Below are positions 16,809 to 25,876 of a DNA stretch of 62,563 nucleotides, one piece after another; the stretch's first letter is position 1, and each line of letters starts with the position of its first letter. The DNA comes from an uncultured Bacteroidia bacterium (GTDB taxonomy: Bacteria > Bacteroidota > Bacteroidia > NS11-12g > UBA9320), in the NCBI GenBank assembly GCA_905478335.1, contig CAJQIC010000014.1, forward strand, positions 1 through 62,563, written 5' to 3'. The translations under genes and the position numbers were made by a program. Below the pieces are notes generated by a model. It did not search any database. It was not told the origin of the DNA and saw nothing but the letters and a program-made list of their open reading frames with translations.

Positions 16809-17060
16809 AATTAGGGCTTACCAGCCCTAAATCCCGGTTTTCATTTTTGAGACCAAAAACGAAACAAAAAGTCTTGACAGAAATATGCTTTCCACGCGCT
16901 CTTCAGGATGCCAAGAAAATCTATCAAAAGGGGGTCTGCCTTCAGCAGACAAATGCAAGCACTTTTATTGATTTTCTAAGGCATCCTCAATTCACACAGC
17001 CACCGGCCCGCATTTCTGTTGGGCCCAGGCTCATTTATTTATGCTTGATTTAAGATAACA
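16809..17060 (+). repeat. Composite intergenic repeat, copy C
   Basis: This copy begins with hairpin AGGGCTTACCAGCCCT (16813-16828) and continues with the AT block ending ACGAAACAAA (about 16858-16867). It lacks the 20-nt hairpin module found in copies A and D. The middle is a diverged relative of the copy A middle, with AAATATGC near 16883, CGGCCCGCATTTCTGTTGGGC near 17005, and TTTATGCTTGATTTA near 17036. It interrupts the gene cluster around the sigma factor. The ORF readable through it is not credible. Confidence 0.75.
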
Positions 17061-17300
17061 AATTGGTAAAGTCAAGTGTCCTGCGTCAATTTTTAATTTT
17101 CAATTCTCAATTCTCAATTCTCAACGATCAATTATCAACTCTCAATTAACACTTGTCGCAAGGCGATTTCCTGCGTCAGCTGCTCTGAATAACGAATTGG
17201 TAAAGTCAAGTGTCTTGAGTCAACCAGTCCTGCGTCAATTTTCAATTCTCAACTCTCAACTATCAACTCTCAATTAACACTTGTCCCAACGCGACTTCCA
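17061..17300 (+). repeat. Tandem duplication with heptamer arrays overlapping a gene 3' end
   Basis: The sequence AATTGGTAAAGTCAAGTGTC occurs at 17061 and, unchanged over 20 bases, at 17195. Both are followed by GTCCTGCGTC words, heptamer arrays (about 17087-17147 and 17235-17278), and TTAACACTTGTC. In the right-hand copy the last part is the end of the 111-residue gene (its stop and final codons). In the left-hand copy it is a diverged non-coding duplicate of that gene end. Confidence 0.75.
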
Positions 17301-17609
17301 TTCCGTCTTGAAGTTCTCTTTTTCTTCGTCCGTCATATTCATAAACTTGTCTTTAAAGTGCTTGCGACGACCGCGTTTATGTTTGTTGTTTCCGAATTTT
17401 GATCCGCCAAATAGCAAACGACTCAGGAATATGATACCAAGCATTTGCCAATAGTTCACTTCGGTGACGCCAATTACGTCTGGCAAAACGGCATTCCATA
17501 TCAGCATAACAACACCCACTAGGGCTGCCATTAATCCTGCAAAAAATAGAATTATAAATGCTTTTTTGATCGGTGCAGCATCTCTCATTGTTTGATCTAA
17601 GTCTCTCAT
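17274..17609 (-). CDS. Small membrane protein adjacent to sigma factor
   Basis: The 111-residue protein has two membrane helices (about 15-38 and 50-66) and a cytosolic or periplasmic tail that is first strongly basic (KFGNNKHKRGRRKHFKDKF) and then acidic/amphipathic (MNMTDEEKENFKTEW), ending in a cysteine (WDKC). The ATG lies one base after the sigma-factor stop, so the two are co-translated. Position and membrane topology would suit a co-regulator or anti-sigma role, but it has no zinc-finger or FecR-like domain, so this is only an inference. The tail motif recurs in the 89-residue protein downstream. Confidence 0.75.
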   Translation of the reverse strand: MRDLDQTMRDAAPIKKAFIILFFAGLMAALVGVVMLIWNAVLPDVIGVTEVNYWQMLGIIFLSRLLFGGSKFGNNKHKRGRRKHFKDKFMNMTDEEKENFKTEWKSRWDKC

Positions 17610-17610
17610 A

Positions 17611-18186
17611 TCAATTGTTTAATTCTTTGTATAAATAGTCTAATCTGTTTCGTAAATGTTTTACCGCATAACCCTTGCGACTAATGATTGTCTTGAGGTT
17701 TTCGTTGGTTTGTACCGCTATTTCTTTAAGTGTTTTATCTTCCATCTCGTTCAAGACAAACACCTCACGTTGTTTTTCTGGGAGCTCATCAAGGGCAGAC
17801 ATTAATTCTTCCCAGAATAAGTTTTTAAACAAGGCAAGCTCCGGGTTGCCAGAGTCGTCAATTAATAGAATGTCTTTAAACGAAAACGAATTTTCGTCGT
17901 CATCTACCTTGAAATCCTCTAATGAGGCAGGTTTCTTTTTGCGGTAATTATCGGTAATCCTGTTTCTACTGACATTGTACAGCCATCCACTAATGTTCTC
18001 GATGTCGTCTAAGTTCGTTATCCGACTGAACTGATACCAGACGTCTTGAAGAATGTCTTTGGCGTCTTCGTTATTTCCCACTTTAGACCGAATAAATCCT
18101 GCCAACTGCGCTCCATATTGTTTTACGGAACTCGCTAAAGTTTGCTTGTTTTTCTCAGCCATTTGTGCAGACACTATCGTCTTCAT
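17611..18186 (-). CDS. RNA polymerase sigma factor, ECF type
   Basis: The 191-residue protein contains sigma-70 region 2 (NNEDAKDILQDVWYQFSRI, then NISGWLYNVSRNRITDNYR) and region 4 (ALDELPEKQREVFVLNEMED, then LKEIAVQTNENLKTIISRKG). This is the domain order of extracytoplasmic-function sigma factors. An acidic linker of about 35 residues joins the two. The ATG at 18186 is chosen because a CGTCTTTG box, close to the -7 consensus, ends 5 nt upstream and overlaps the longer ORF start at 18207. The following small membrane protein gene begins one base after its stop. The regulon and signal are unknown. Confidence 0.88.
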   Translation of the reverse strand: MKTIVSAQMAEKNKQTLASSVKQYGAQLAGFIRSKVGNNEDAKDILQDVWYQFSRITNLDDIENISGWLYNVSRNRITDNYRKKKPASLEDFKVDDDENSFSFKDILLIDDSGNPELALFKNLFWEELMSALDELPEKQREVFVLNEMEDKTLKEIAVQTNENLKTIISRKGYAVKHLRNRLDYLYKELNN

Positions 18187-18256
18187 AGTTACAAAGACGA
18201 ACGTCAATCAAAAATACTTTAAATTATTTCAGTTTTTTTTGAAAAGTGCCATCTAT

Positions 18257-18856
18257 CTAGTCTTGTATGGTGTCAAGAACAGTGTTTTCCTGTGTAGCCA
18301 CAAGTGAGTCTAGTAATTGACTTTGCACATATCGGGTGTCGCTTTGGTACTTGGTTAGGATGGTGATAACCGCAGCAAGTGGTGCATGCTCAAAATAGTA
18401 TTCCTCCCAAGGTGTTGTCTTGCCATCTAAAGTCCCACCATTTAGTGAGAGGTACAACTCCAAGTCAATGGGATGGTTCTTGAAGTTTGATTCAATGTAC
18501 CAATGAAAATCAACAATGGATTGCTTTAAATCCTTTATTTCTTGTGATACTGCTGCGGTGGTAATATATCCTTCTCCGTTTTGGCCATAGCCTTCAATTA
18601 GAAACTGCTTGGTAGATTCAAGTTTTTCAACCAATGCTGTGCTGCTGCTATCCAACTGTTTTGCTTTTATTAATCGTTGTTTAGACAGACTAGTATAGTC
18701 GTGTGTGCGTTTTTCTTTTGGCCCTGCCTTATCAAAAGCTTCTTCCATAGCCGTTATAGAATCAACGACTTGTCCTCTGATATACCTCAATGCGAAGACT
18801 GAACCAAAAACAAGAATAATCAATACAATAACGACAACAACGACTCTATTATTCAT
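18257..18856 (-). CDS. Stand-alone GldM N-terminal-domain-like protein
   Basis: The 199-residue protein has one N-terminal membrane helix (about 4-24) and a helical periplasmic domain. Its last part, WEEYYFEHAPLAAVITILTK then YQSDTRYVQSQLLDSL (residues 150-185), closely resembles the end of the D1 helical domain of GldM, the T9SS/gliding motor subunit, where Y.F...P..A....L...QND......... is conserved. GldM is normally about 510 residues with three further beta domains; all are missing here and the ORF ends cleanly. It may be a truncated paralogue, a motor accessory, or a free domain. The GldM link is from remembered sequence, not a search. A TAACTTTG box lies at 18878-18885. Confidence 0.65.
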   Translation of the reverse strand: MNNRVVVVVIVLIILVFGSVFALRYIRGQVVDSITAMEEAFDKAGPKEKRTHDYTSLSKQRLIKAKQLDSSSTALVEKLESTKQFLIEGYGQNGEGYITTAAVSQEIKDLKQSIVDFHWYIESNFKNHPIDLELYLSLNGGTLDGKTTPWEEYYFEHAPLAAVITILTKYQSDTRYVQSQLLDSLVATQENTVLDTIQD

Positions 18857-18898
18857 GACTTACGACCTGTTTAGATTCAAAGTTAGTGTAATTGATAA

Positions 18899-20935
18899 CT
18901 ACTTTGTAGCCACTAATCCAGCACGTTTTAATAGGGCATCAGGGTTGGCGTCTCTACCTCTAAACCGTTTGTACAGAATTGAGGGATGCTCAGCGCCTCC
19001 AGCAGACAGTATGTTTTCCTTAAAGCTTGTGGCAACGGTTTTATCAAATATGCCTGCGTCTTTGAACGCCTCAAAAGCGTCAGCATCCAATACTTCAGCC
19101 CATTTATAGCTGTAATACCCGCTGGAATAACCACCCTGAAATATGTGAGAAAACGACGTACTTGTACATGCTTCTTTGACCTCTGGGTAGAAGTCCAATC
19201 CTGCTATCAATGACGTTTCGTATTGCTTTACATCCAGGTTGGTGTCAATTTTGCCTGAATGCCAACCCATGTCAATTTTGCCTAAGCTAATTTGCCGGAT
19301 AGTGGCCATACCACTCATGAAATTTGCAGAATCTTTAATCCGTTCAATGTATTCCTGCGGAATGGGTTCGTTGGTTTGATAATGCTTGGCAAACTGATCT
19401 AAACATTCTTTTTCGTAACACCAGTTTTCCATTAATTGCGAAGGAAGTTCTACAAAATCCCAATAGACATTGGTACCACTTAATGAGGCAAAACTGCCAT
19501 CGGCCAGCATACCGTGTAAGGCATGGCCGAATTCGTGGAACAGCGTCGTTACTTCATTAAATGTCAGTAGCGAAGGTGTCGTTTCGGTAGGTTTTGTAAA
19601 GTTGCATACAATCGAGATGTGTGGTCGTTGGTCTTCGTCGTTTACTTTCTTTTGAGACCTGAAGGAAGTCATCCATGCACCTTGACGCTTGCCAGGTCTT
19701 GGAAAGAAATCGGCATAGAATACAGCCAGATGGTTCCCGTTGTTATCTTTAACTTCATAGGTCTGCACATCTTCGTGGTACACTTCTATGTCGTCAACTT
19801 TTGTGAAGGACAAACCAAATAACTTTTTGGCGGTAGAGAAGACACCTGAAATTACCTTACTTAGCTCGAAGTAGGGGCGAAGCAGCTCATCGTCGATGTT
19901 AAATTTTTCTTTCTTCAGTTTTTCTGCATAGAACCCGCCGTCCCATTTTTTTAGTTCAGTGATGCCATCCAACTGTTTGGCATATTGGGTCAATGTTTCA
20001 AATTCTTTCTTGGCAAAAGGCAGTGCTTTGTGTTCAATGTCCTGCAAGAAATCCTGCACGTTAGATGGTCGCTTGGCCATGCGTTCTGCCAATACGAATT
20101 CGGCATGACTCTCGAAACCAAGTAAAATGGCTCGGTTGTGTCTATGTGTTGCCAGTTCTTTTACGATGGCCTGATTGTCGTTCTCGTTGTTGCTAAAAGC
20201 CTTTGAGCTAAACGCTTTGTACAGTCTTTCACGAAGCTCCCGTACAGTGCTATAGGTCATAAAAGGGATGTAGCTTGGGTAATCCAGGGTAAACAACCAT
20301 TTGCCTTTTTCTCCATGTTGTTCTGCTCCTAAAGCGGCGGCTTCAATAACACCATCAGGCAAACCATCAAGGTCCTTTTTATCTTCGATGTACAATTGAT
20401 AGGCGTTACTTTCTAGTAACACATGTTCGCCAAATTTGAGGGATAATTTAGCGAGGGTGGTGTCAATCTCGCGAAGTGCGCTTTGTTGGTCTTCGTCCAA
20501 GTTTGCACCATTTCTAACAAAACTTTTATAGGTTTTGTCTAACAGCATTTGTTCTTCTGCTGTTAGGTTGTCTTGAGGCTGTGCATGAACCGTTTTTACC
20601 CGTTCGAACAAGCCTTTGTGCATCATCACGTCATTCTTATAATCGGTCAACAAGGGAGAAATGTGTTGGGCAATTTCTTGCATTTCAGGACTCGTTTCTG
20701 CAGAATTTAAATTGAAGAATGCATTGGTGACTTTGTCTAAGATCTCACCACTTTCTTCCAGCGCTACGATGGTATTTTCAAAGCTGGGTAACGCTTTGTT
20801 TTGAACGATTTCGTCAATTTCTTTTTTGGCTTGATTAATTCCTTCGTCGATTCCGGCTGTGTAATGCGGTAATTCTATTTTGGGAAAAGGGATGGTCCCA
20901 AATTTGGTTTTATAGGCGGTTAAAAATGGATTCAT
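18899..20935 (-). CDS. M3 family metallopeptidase (Dcp/oligopeptidase A-like)
   Basis: This 678-residue soluble zinc peptidase contains the catalytic HEFGHALHGML with His467, Glu468 and His471. The C-terminal block YSSGYYSYKWAEVLDADAFE and GGAEHP are the M3 signatures that shape the substrate channel. Length and the N-terminal PLLTDYKNDVMMHKGLFERV block fit dipeptidyl carboxypeptidase/oligopeptidase A enzymes that cut short peptides in the cytosol. No signal peptide is evident. A TATTTTTG box at 20956-20963 lies 20 nt before the ATG. Confidence 0.92.
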   Translation of the reverse strand: MNPFLTAYKTKFGTIPFPKIELPHYTAGIDEGINQAKKEIDEIVQNKALPSFENTIVALEESGEILDKVTNAFFNLNSAETSPEMQEIAQHISPLLTDYKNDVMMHKGLFERVKTVHAQPQDNLTAEEQMLLDKTYKSFVRNGANLDEDQQSALREIDTTLAKLSLKFGEHVLLESNAYQLYIEDKKDLDGLPDGVIEAAALGAEQHGEKGKWLFTLDYPSYIPFMTYSTVRELRERLYKAFSSKAFSNNENDNQAIVKELATHRHNRAILLGFESHAEFVLAERMAKRPSNVQDFLQDIEHKALPFAKKEFETLTQYAKQLDGITELKKWDGGFYAEKLKKEKFNIDDELLRPYFELSKVISGVFSTAKKLFGLSFTKVDDIEVYHEDVQTYEVKDNNGNHLAVFYADFFPRPGKRQGAWMTSFRSQKKVNDEDQRPHISIVCNFTKPTETTPSLLTFNEVTTLFHEFGHALHGMLADGSFASLSGTNVYWDFVELPSQLMENWCYEKECLDQFAKHYQTNEPIPQEYIERIKDSANFMSGMATIRQISLGKIDMGWHSGKIDTNLDVKQYETSLIAGLDFYPEVKEACTSTSFSHIFQGGYSSGYYSYKWAEVLDADAFEAFKDAGIFDKTVATSFKENILSAGGAEHPSILYKRFRGRDANPDALLKRAGLVATK

Positions 20936-20979
20936 TGTGTACTAAAACTTGACGTCAAAAATAGCCATTTGCTTTAGGT

Positions 20980-21471
20980 TTACATCTTGATATTTGAGGC
21001 GTGTAAACCCGTTTTAAGATTATGCATGAGTAACTTGACGCCTTGCTCAAATCCCATCTCTAAGGTGGCATTTAAATGATAGGCATTGGCGAAAGTGATG
21101 ACTTCTGTAACCACGGTGTCGTGTTTTCTACCTTCGAAACTTACTTCCCATATCGACCTAGGTGTTGATTCGTCTGAGGTAAAGTCAGCCTCACAAAATG
21201 AATCGACCGCTTTGAATCGTTTCATAGGGTGTATCTGGAAGTAGTCTAGTCTGGCAGCGAATTGTTCACCACTGTTACTGATTAATGTGTAAATCCATGC
21301 ACCGCCTTCATGGAAGTTCATGGAGTTGGTTTTGGTTTGCCAAGGTTCTGGTGCCCAGTACTTGTCTAAGTGCTCAGGTTGTGTGTAGAGGTCCCAAATT
21401 ACTTTGAGTTTGACGTTAAATTTTTGCGTAATGATAACGGAATTTTTATCCGTGTCGATAGAAATTTTCAT
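20980..21471 (-). CDS. SRPBCC (AHSA1-like) domain protein
   Basis: The 163-residue protein is a single START-like fold of the activator-of-Hsp90-ATPase homology group. Marks are VWDLYTQPEHLDKYWAPEPW at the first helix, FHEGGAWIYTL, and WEVSFEGRKHDTVVTEVITF, ending in a long C-terminal helix GFEQGVKLLMHNLKT. These proteins bind hydrophobic ligands in a cavity; the ligand here is unknown. It is monocistronic, with a TAAGTTCG promoter-like box 15 nt upstream. Confidence 0.85.
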   Translation of the reverse strand: MKISIDTDKNSVIITQKFNVKLKVIWDLYTQPEHLDKYWAPEPWQTKTNSMNFHEGGAWIYTLISNSGEQFAARLDYFQIHPMKRFKAVDSFCEADFTSDESTPRSIWEVSFEGRKHDTVVTEVITFANAYHLNATLEMGFEQGVKLLMHNLKTGLHASNIKM

Positions 21472-21575
21472 AAATAAGTAGTGGTACGAACTTACATATA
21501 TTTTTCGACATGTAACGATGTCTTGCAGAAGTGCTCAGCGCTTAATGAAATGCCAGAAATGGCGGGCGTTGCTAA

Positions 21576-21596
21576 GCATTCTACAATCCAGAATGC
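21576..21596. other. Intergenic hairpin between rnhA and the SRPBCC gene
   Basis: GCATTCT pairs with AGAATGC around a 7-nt loop. It has no T run on either strand, so it is a possible weak terminator or mRNA stem behind rnhA. The rest of 21472-21663 shows nothing recognisable. Confidence 0.35.
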
Positions 21597-21663
21597 AGTG
21601 CTGATTCATATATGTGTAACTGGATTTGTTTGGTATATTCAGGGTAAGAACGTACCGGATTCC

Positions 21664-22134
21664 CTACAACAATTTCTTGTTGTTTACGCTGTTTTCATAC
21701 CCTAAATCGAGCTTCAGATTTTTGCCATCTGCTGCTTCAGTAGCCAGTTGATCACACCTTTCATTTTCAACGTTACCGGCATGGCCTTTTACCCAAACCA
21801 TTTTAACCTTGTGTTTCGGATATATTTGAAGAAACCGTTTCCAGAGGTCTGGATTCTTTTTATCCTTAAAGCCTTTTTTTACCCATCCAAAGACCCATTT
21901 TTTCTCAATGGCATCCACAACGTATTTGGAATCTGAGTAAATGGTGACTTCTAGGTTGGGTTTTAATAGGGCTTCTAACCCAATAATGACGGCAAGAAGC
22001 TCCATTCGATTGTTGGTGGTAAGTCGAAACCCTCCTGAAAACTCTTTGCGTCGTGTGCCTTTTTTAATCACAGTGCCAAAACCCCCAGGACCTGGATTAC
22101 CTCGCGAAGCACCGTCTGTATAGATTGATATCAC
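21664..22134 (-). CDS. rnhA: Ribonuclease HI
   Basis: The 156-residue enzyme cleaves the RNA strand of RNA-DNA hybrids. The active-site residues are present: Asp7 in YTDGASRGNPGPGG, Glu45 in TNNRMELLAVI, Asp68 in YSDSKYVVDAI, His118 in VKGHAGN and Asp128. Length matches E. coli RNase HI (155), including the basic handle KKWVFGWVKKGFKDKKN. It follows ribBA by 2 nt and is the second gene of that operon. Confidence 0.95.
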   Translation of the reverse strand: MISIYTDGASRGNPGPGGFGTVIKKGTRRKEFSGGFRLTTNNRMELLAVIIGLEALLKPNLEVTIYSDSKYVVDAIEKKWVFGWVKKGFKDKKNPDLWKRFLQIYPKHKVKMVWVKGHAGNVENERCDQLATEAADGKNLKLDLGYENSVNNKKLL

Positions 22135-22136
22135 GT

Positions 22137-23348
22137 TTAAATTTCGTGACCCATTTTTTCGCGTTTGGTATCCAAATACACCGCATTGTGCGGATTTGGC
22201 TTTACCATCAAACTCACATTTTCAATAATCTCTAAGCCATAGCCAATCAGCCCTTTGCGCTTCTTTGGATTGTTGCTCATCAATTTTATTTTTCGAACGC
22301 CAAGATCTCTTAAAATCTGAGCGCCAACGCCGTAATCTCGTTCATCCATTTGAAAGCCAAGCTCTAGGTTAGCCTCAACGGTATCCATACCTTGCTCTTG
22401 CAATTTGTAAGCCTTTAGCTTGTTGAGTAAGCCAATTCCGCGACCTTCTTGGTTCATGTATACAATGACTCCTTTTCCTTCTTGTTCTATCAGCTCCATG
22501 GCTTTTTTCAATTGCTCGCCACAATCGCATCTACAACTGCCAAAAATGTCGCCAGTAACACAGCTAGAGTGCACGCGTACCAAAATGGGTTCCTCTTCAT
22601 TCCACTCGCCTTTGACTAAGGCTAAATGGTCTTGACCGTTTGCCGTTTGCTTAAAGGCAACCAGTTTGAAATCGCCAACATCTGTTGGCAAGGCTACATC
22701 AATTTGTCGTTCTATGAGACTTTCGTTTTTAAGTCGATATTCAATTAAGTCTGCAATAGACACAATCTTCATATCAAACTTCTCCGCTACCAAGTATAGA
22801 TCTGGAAGGCGAGCCATGCTGCCATCCTCGTTCATAATTTCGACGATACAGCCCGCTGGTTGAAAGCCTGCTAATCTGGCCAAGTCGATGGCTGCTTCTG
22901 TATGACCAGCGCGTCTTAAAACACCGTTCGTTTTTGCTTTTAAAGGGAATATGTGACCAGGCTTACCCAATACGGCTGGGTCGGTTTTTGGGTCGACCAA
23001 TGCTTTAATGGTCATTGCGCGATCGTATGCAGATATTCCTGTTGAGGTGCCATGTCCAATTAAATCAACCGATACGGTAAAAGGCGTCTCGTATTGTGCG
23101 GTGTTTTTACCCACCATTAACTCCAAGTCCAACGCTTCACAACGTTCTTCTATAAGTGGTACACAAATCAAACCACGGCCCTCTTTTGACATGAAATTCA
23201 CCATTTCGGTGGTCATGTTTTCAGCGGCGGTAAGAAAGTCACCTTCGTTCTCGCGATCTTCGTCATCAACTACAATTATCATCTTACCATTACGAATGTC
23301 TTCGATGGCTTCTTCAATTGTATTTAGCGTTGTCTTTTTCATACTCAT
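22137..23348 (-). CDS. ribBA: Bifunctional DHBP synthase / GTP cyclohydrolase II
   Basis: The 403-residue protein fuses the two entry enzymes of riboflavin synthesis. Residues about 1-205 are 3,4-dihydroxy-2-butanone-4-phosphate synthase ([27 protein letters not shown]). Residues about 206-400 are GTP cyclohydrolase II, with zinc cysteines in [20 protein letters not shown] and the catalytic [12 protein letters not shown]. It begins ATG-AGT-ATG; the second ATG (23342) is a possible alternative start. The -7 box is only 2 nt before the first ATG and 8 nt before the second. rnhA follows by 2 nt. Confidence 0.95.
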   Translation of the reverse strand: MSMKKTTLNTIEEAIEDIRNGKMIIVVDDEDRENEGDFLTAAENMTTEMVNFMSKEGRGLICVPLIEERCEALDLELMVGKNTAQYETPFTVSVDLIGHGTSTGISAYDRAMTIKALVDPKTDPAVLGKPGHIFPLKAKTNGVLRRAGHTEAAIDLARLAGFQPAGCIVEIMNEDGSMARLPDLYLVAEKFDMKIVSIADLIEYRLKNESLIERQIDVALPTDVGDFKLVAFKQTANGQDHLALVKGEWNEEEPILVRVHSSCVTGDIFGSCRCDCGEQLKKAMELIEQEGKGVIVYMNQEGRGIGLLNKLKAYKLQEQGMDTVEANLELGFQMDERDYGVGAQILRDLGVRKIKLMSNNPKKRKGLIGYGLEIIENVSLMVKPNPHNAVYLDTKREKMGHEI

Positions 23349-23350
23349 AG

Positions 23351-23358
23351 CAAAGGTA
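23351..23358 (-). promoter_or_regulatory. -7 box TACCTTTG for ribBA
   Basis: An exact TAnnTTTG match on the minus strand lies 2 nt before the first ATG of ribBA (8 nt before the second). No FMN riboswitch-like leader can therefore precede this gene. Confidence 0.6.
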
Positions 23359-23504
23359 ATTCATTCATTGAAACAGAAGAATGTCATTAAAGTTCTAATC
23401 GATAATAATCTTTCTTACATAGAGTTAAAAAGACATTACAAGACTATCTTATTTTCGTGCCTTGTGCGCTATAAAACAAACCATACTTATAATCTAAGGT
23501 CCAA

Positions 23505-25874
23505 ATGAATTGGAGAATAATTACCACCTGCCTTTTCGTTTTTTCTTCGTTTTTTGGTCAGGCCAAAAACGTTACACTGTCGGGCTTTATTTACGAACAA
23601 GGAAGTAAAGAAGCTTTAATCGCGGTAACCGTGTTTACCGTTGGGGGCGAATATGGCACCACCAGCAATGATTATGGGTTTTACTCCTTGACTCTGCCTG
23701 AAGGAATCTACGATGTCGTCTTTGATTATGTAGGGTATAACCAACAAATCGTGACTATGGCGTTGGATAGTAATTTTAGTTTCACAGCTTATTTGGTACC
23801 TCAAGGTAACAGGCTGACAACCACGGAAATTGAACTAAAAAAGAGAGAGAAAGAGAGTGATAAAGTCCAAATGAGTACGGTAGATATCCCGATTAAACAG
23901 ATAAAAGAGATTCCAGCATTATTTGGTGAAAAAGATGTTTTAAAGGTGATTCAACTGCTACCTGGCGTTCAAAGTGGGAGTGAAGGGCAAAGTGGATTGT
24001 ATGTTCGAGGAGGTGGTCCGGATCAAAACCTGATTATACTTGATGGCGCAACGGTGTATAACGCACAGCATCTATTTGGGTTCTTTTCTTTGTTTAATGG
24101 AGACGCGTTACGCAGCGTCGAACTCATCAAAGGTGGTTTTCCTGCACGCTATGGCGGCCGACTCTCTTCTGTTATTGACATGAATATGAAAGACGGTAAC
24201 AAGGAAAAGACCACAGGAGAAGTTGGTGTTGGCATTATTTCGTCAAAAGGTATACTAGAAGGCCCACTGGCCAAGGGGAAAGGGTCGTATATATTGTCAG
24301 GCAGGCGTACGTACATAGACGCGTTGTTGCAACCGTTCATTTTGGCGGCTTCTGATGGCAAAAGCTCTGGCGGCTACTATTTCTACGACTTCAATGCGAA
24401 GGCGAACTATCAGATAGACAAGAATAACAAGGTGTATTTAAGCGGCTACTTCGGTCGAGATAAATTCTATTTCAATGAGAAGTATGGAGAAAATTTTAAG
24501 GAGCAAACCAAGACCAATTTTGGTTGGGGTAATGCCACGGGTACATTCCGGTGGAACCATGTTATTGGTCCCAAGGTTTTTGTGAATACGTCGTTAATTT
24601 ATAGCACGTATAACTTAGGCATAGCAGCCAAAGAAGAACAGGCTGATACCACCTTGTTCGAATTGAGATACGGCTCTGGTATTCGTGACTATAGCTTTAA
24701 ACAAGATTTTGACTACTACCTGAACAACCGCCATAAAATAAAATTTGGCTATGTGGCAACGCACCACAAATTCACGCCAAGCGCTGTAGTACTAACCGAT
24801 AGTTACGATTCTTCACGGATAGACGATGAGGTGAACTTCAATGCCATTGAAACGGGTTTGTATGTGGAAGATGAGGTGAAATTTACGAGTAAGCTAAAAG
24901 GTTTATTGGGAGTCAGATTAAGTAGTTTTCATGTGGATGGTGCAAATTATATCAATCCCGAACCCAGAGTAGCCTTGGCCTACAAACTGGCAAAAAATCT
25001 TTCTGCAAAACTCTCATATGCGACAATGAACCAATACATCCACTTGTTAAGTTCCAGTGGTGTCGGTTTGCCGACTGACTTGTGGGTTCCGGCCACAAAA
25101 AGAGTTAAACCCCAGTCTTCGTCGCAAATAGCTGGTGGCATTGCGAAAGATTTCAAGAAACCGCAGATAAGTTTGACGGTAGAAGGTTACTACAAAACGA
25201 TGAGCAACATCATTGCCTATAAAGAAGGCGCATCTTTTTTACAAATCGAAGCTGCCGTTGACGGTGAAGCCAAGCAAGTATCTTGGGAAGATAATGTAAC
25301 AACGGGCAATGGGGTGAGTTATGGAACTGAATTATTGGTACAAAAAAAATATGGCAAGTTTACAGGATGGATGGGTTATACATTGTCCTGGACCAAACAC
25401 ACCTTTGATAGCATAAATAATGGGAAATCGTTTTACGCACGGTACGATAGACGACACGATATTTCTGTGGTTGGACAGTATAAAATCAATGATCGGATGA
25501 CATTGTCAGCCAACTGGGTGTATGGCACCGGAAATGCGATCACCTTGCCGATTAGTACGTTTAGATTAGATAACCATAACTTGCTTACCAGTGCCAATGG
25601 ATTTTGGACAAATGGACAGCAATACACCGAACGAAATGATTTTCGTATGAAGGCGTATCACCGGGCAGACATTGGTTTGCAAATCAAAAAAGTTAAACCA
25701 AAAGGTGTTAGAACAATTGAATTTAGTGCCTACAATCTATACAGTCGAAAAAATCCTTTTTATTACTACATCGGGACAGAGAGCCGGTTCGATCCAAACA
25801 GTAAACAGGTGTTGCGGCAAGTCAGTTTGTTTCCTATTCTACCTTCAATTTCCTGGAACTATAAATTCAAATAA
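23505..25874 (+). CDS. TonB-dependent receptor with carboxypeptidase-regulatory-like domain
   Basis: This 789-residue outer-membrane receptor has a signal peptide (residues 1-20) and a CarboxypepD-reg-like domain (about 23-100: LSGFIYEQGSKEALIAVTVF, then DYGFYSLTLPEGIYDVVFDY). The plug domain includes GQSGLYVRGGGPDQNLIILD and the ERI-like FPARYGGRLSSVIDM block. A barrel fills the rest and ends with an aromatic/basic residue (ISWNYKFK). It is immediately followed, with a 2-nt gap, by a DUF4249 lipoprotein, the usual pairing for this receptor subclass. The substrate is unknown; this is not a SusC-type receptor. Confidence 0.9.
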   Translation: MNWRIITTCLFVFSSFFGQAKNVTLSGFIYEQGSKEALIAVTVFTVGGEYGTTSNDYGFYSLTLPEGIYDVVFDYVGYNQQIVTMALDSNFSFTAYLVPQGNRLTTTEIELKKREKESDKVQMSTVDIPIKQIKEIPALFGEKDVLKVIQLLPGVQSGSEGQSGLYVRGGGPDQNLIILDGATVYNAQHLFGFFSLFNGDALRSVELIKGGFPARYGGRLSSVIDMNMKDGNKEKTTGEVGVGIISSKGILEGPLAKGKGSYILSGRRTYIDALLQPFILAASDGKSSGGYYFYDFNAKANYQIDKNNKVYLSGYFGRDKFYFNEKYGENFKEQTKTNFGWGNATGTFRWNHVIGPKVFVNTSLIYSTYNLGIAAKEEQADTTLFELRYGSGIRDYSFKQDFDYYLNNRHKIKFGYVATHHKFTPSAVVLTDSYDSSRIDDEVNFNAIETGLYVEDEVKFTSKLKGLLGVRLSSFHVDGANYINPEPRVALAYKLAKNLSAKLSYATMNQYIHLLSSSGVGLPTDLWVPATKRVKPQSSSQIAGGIAKDFKKPQISLTVEGYYKTMSNIIAYKEGASFLQIEAAVDGEAKQVSWEDNVTTGNGVSYGTELLVQKKYGKFTGWMGYTLSWTKHTFDSINNGKSFYARYDRRHDISVVGQYKINDRMTLSANWVYGTGNAITLPISTFRLDNHNLLTSANGFWTNGQQYTERNDFRMKAYHRADIGLQIKKVKPKGVRTIEFSAYNLYSRKNPFYYYIGTESRFDPNSKQVLRQVSLFPILPSISWNYKFK

Positions 25875-25876
25875 CG

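Noticed and set aside
23349-23504. FMN riboswitch upstream of ribBA
   Set aside because: The -7 box lies 2-8 nt from the start codon, so there is no leader RNA long enough to contain one.
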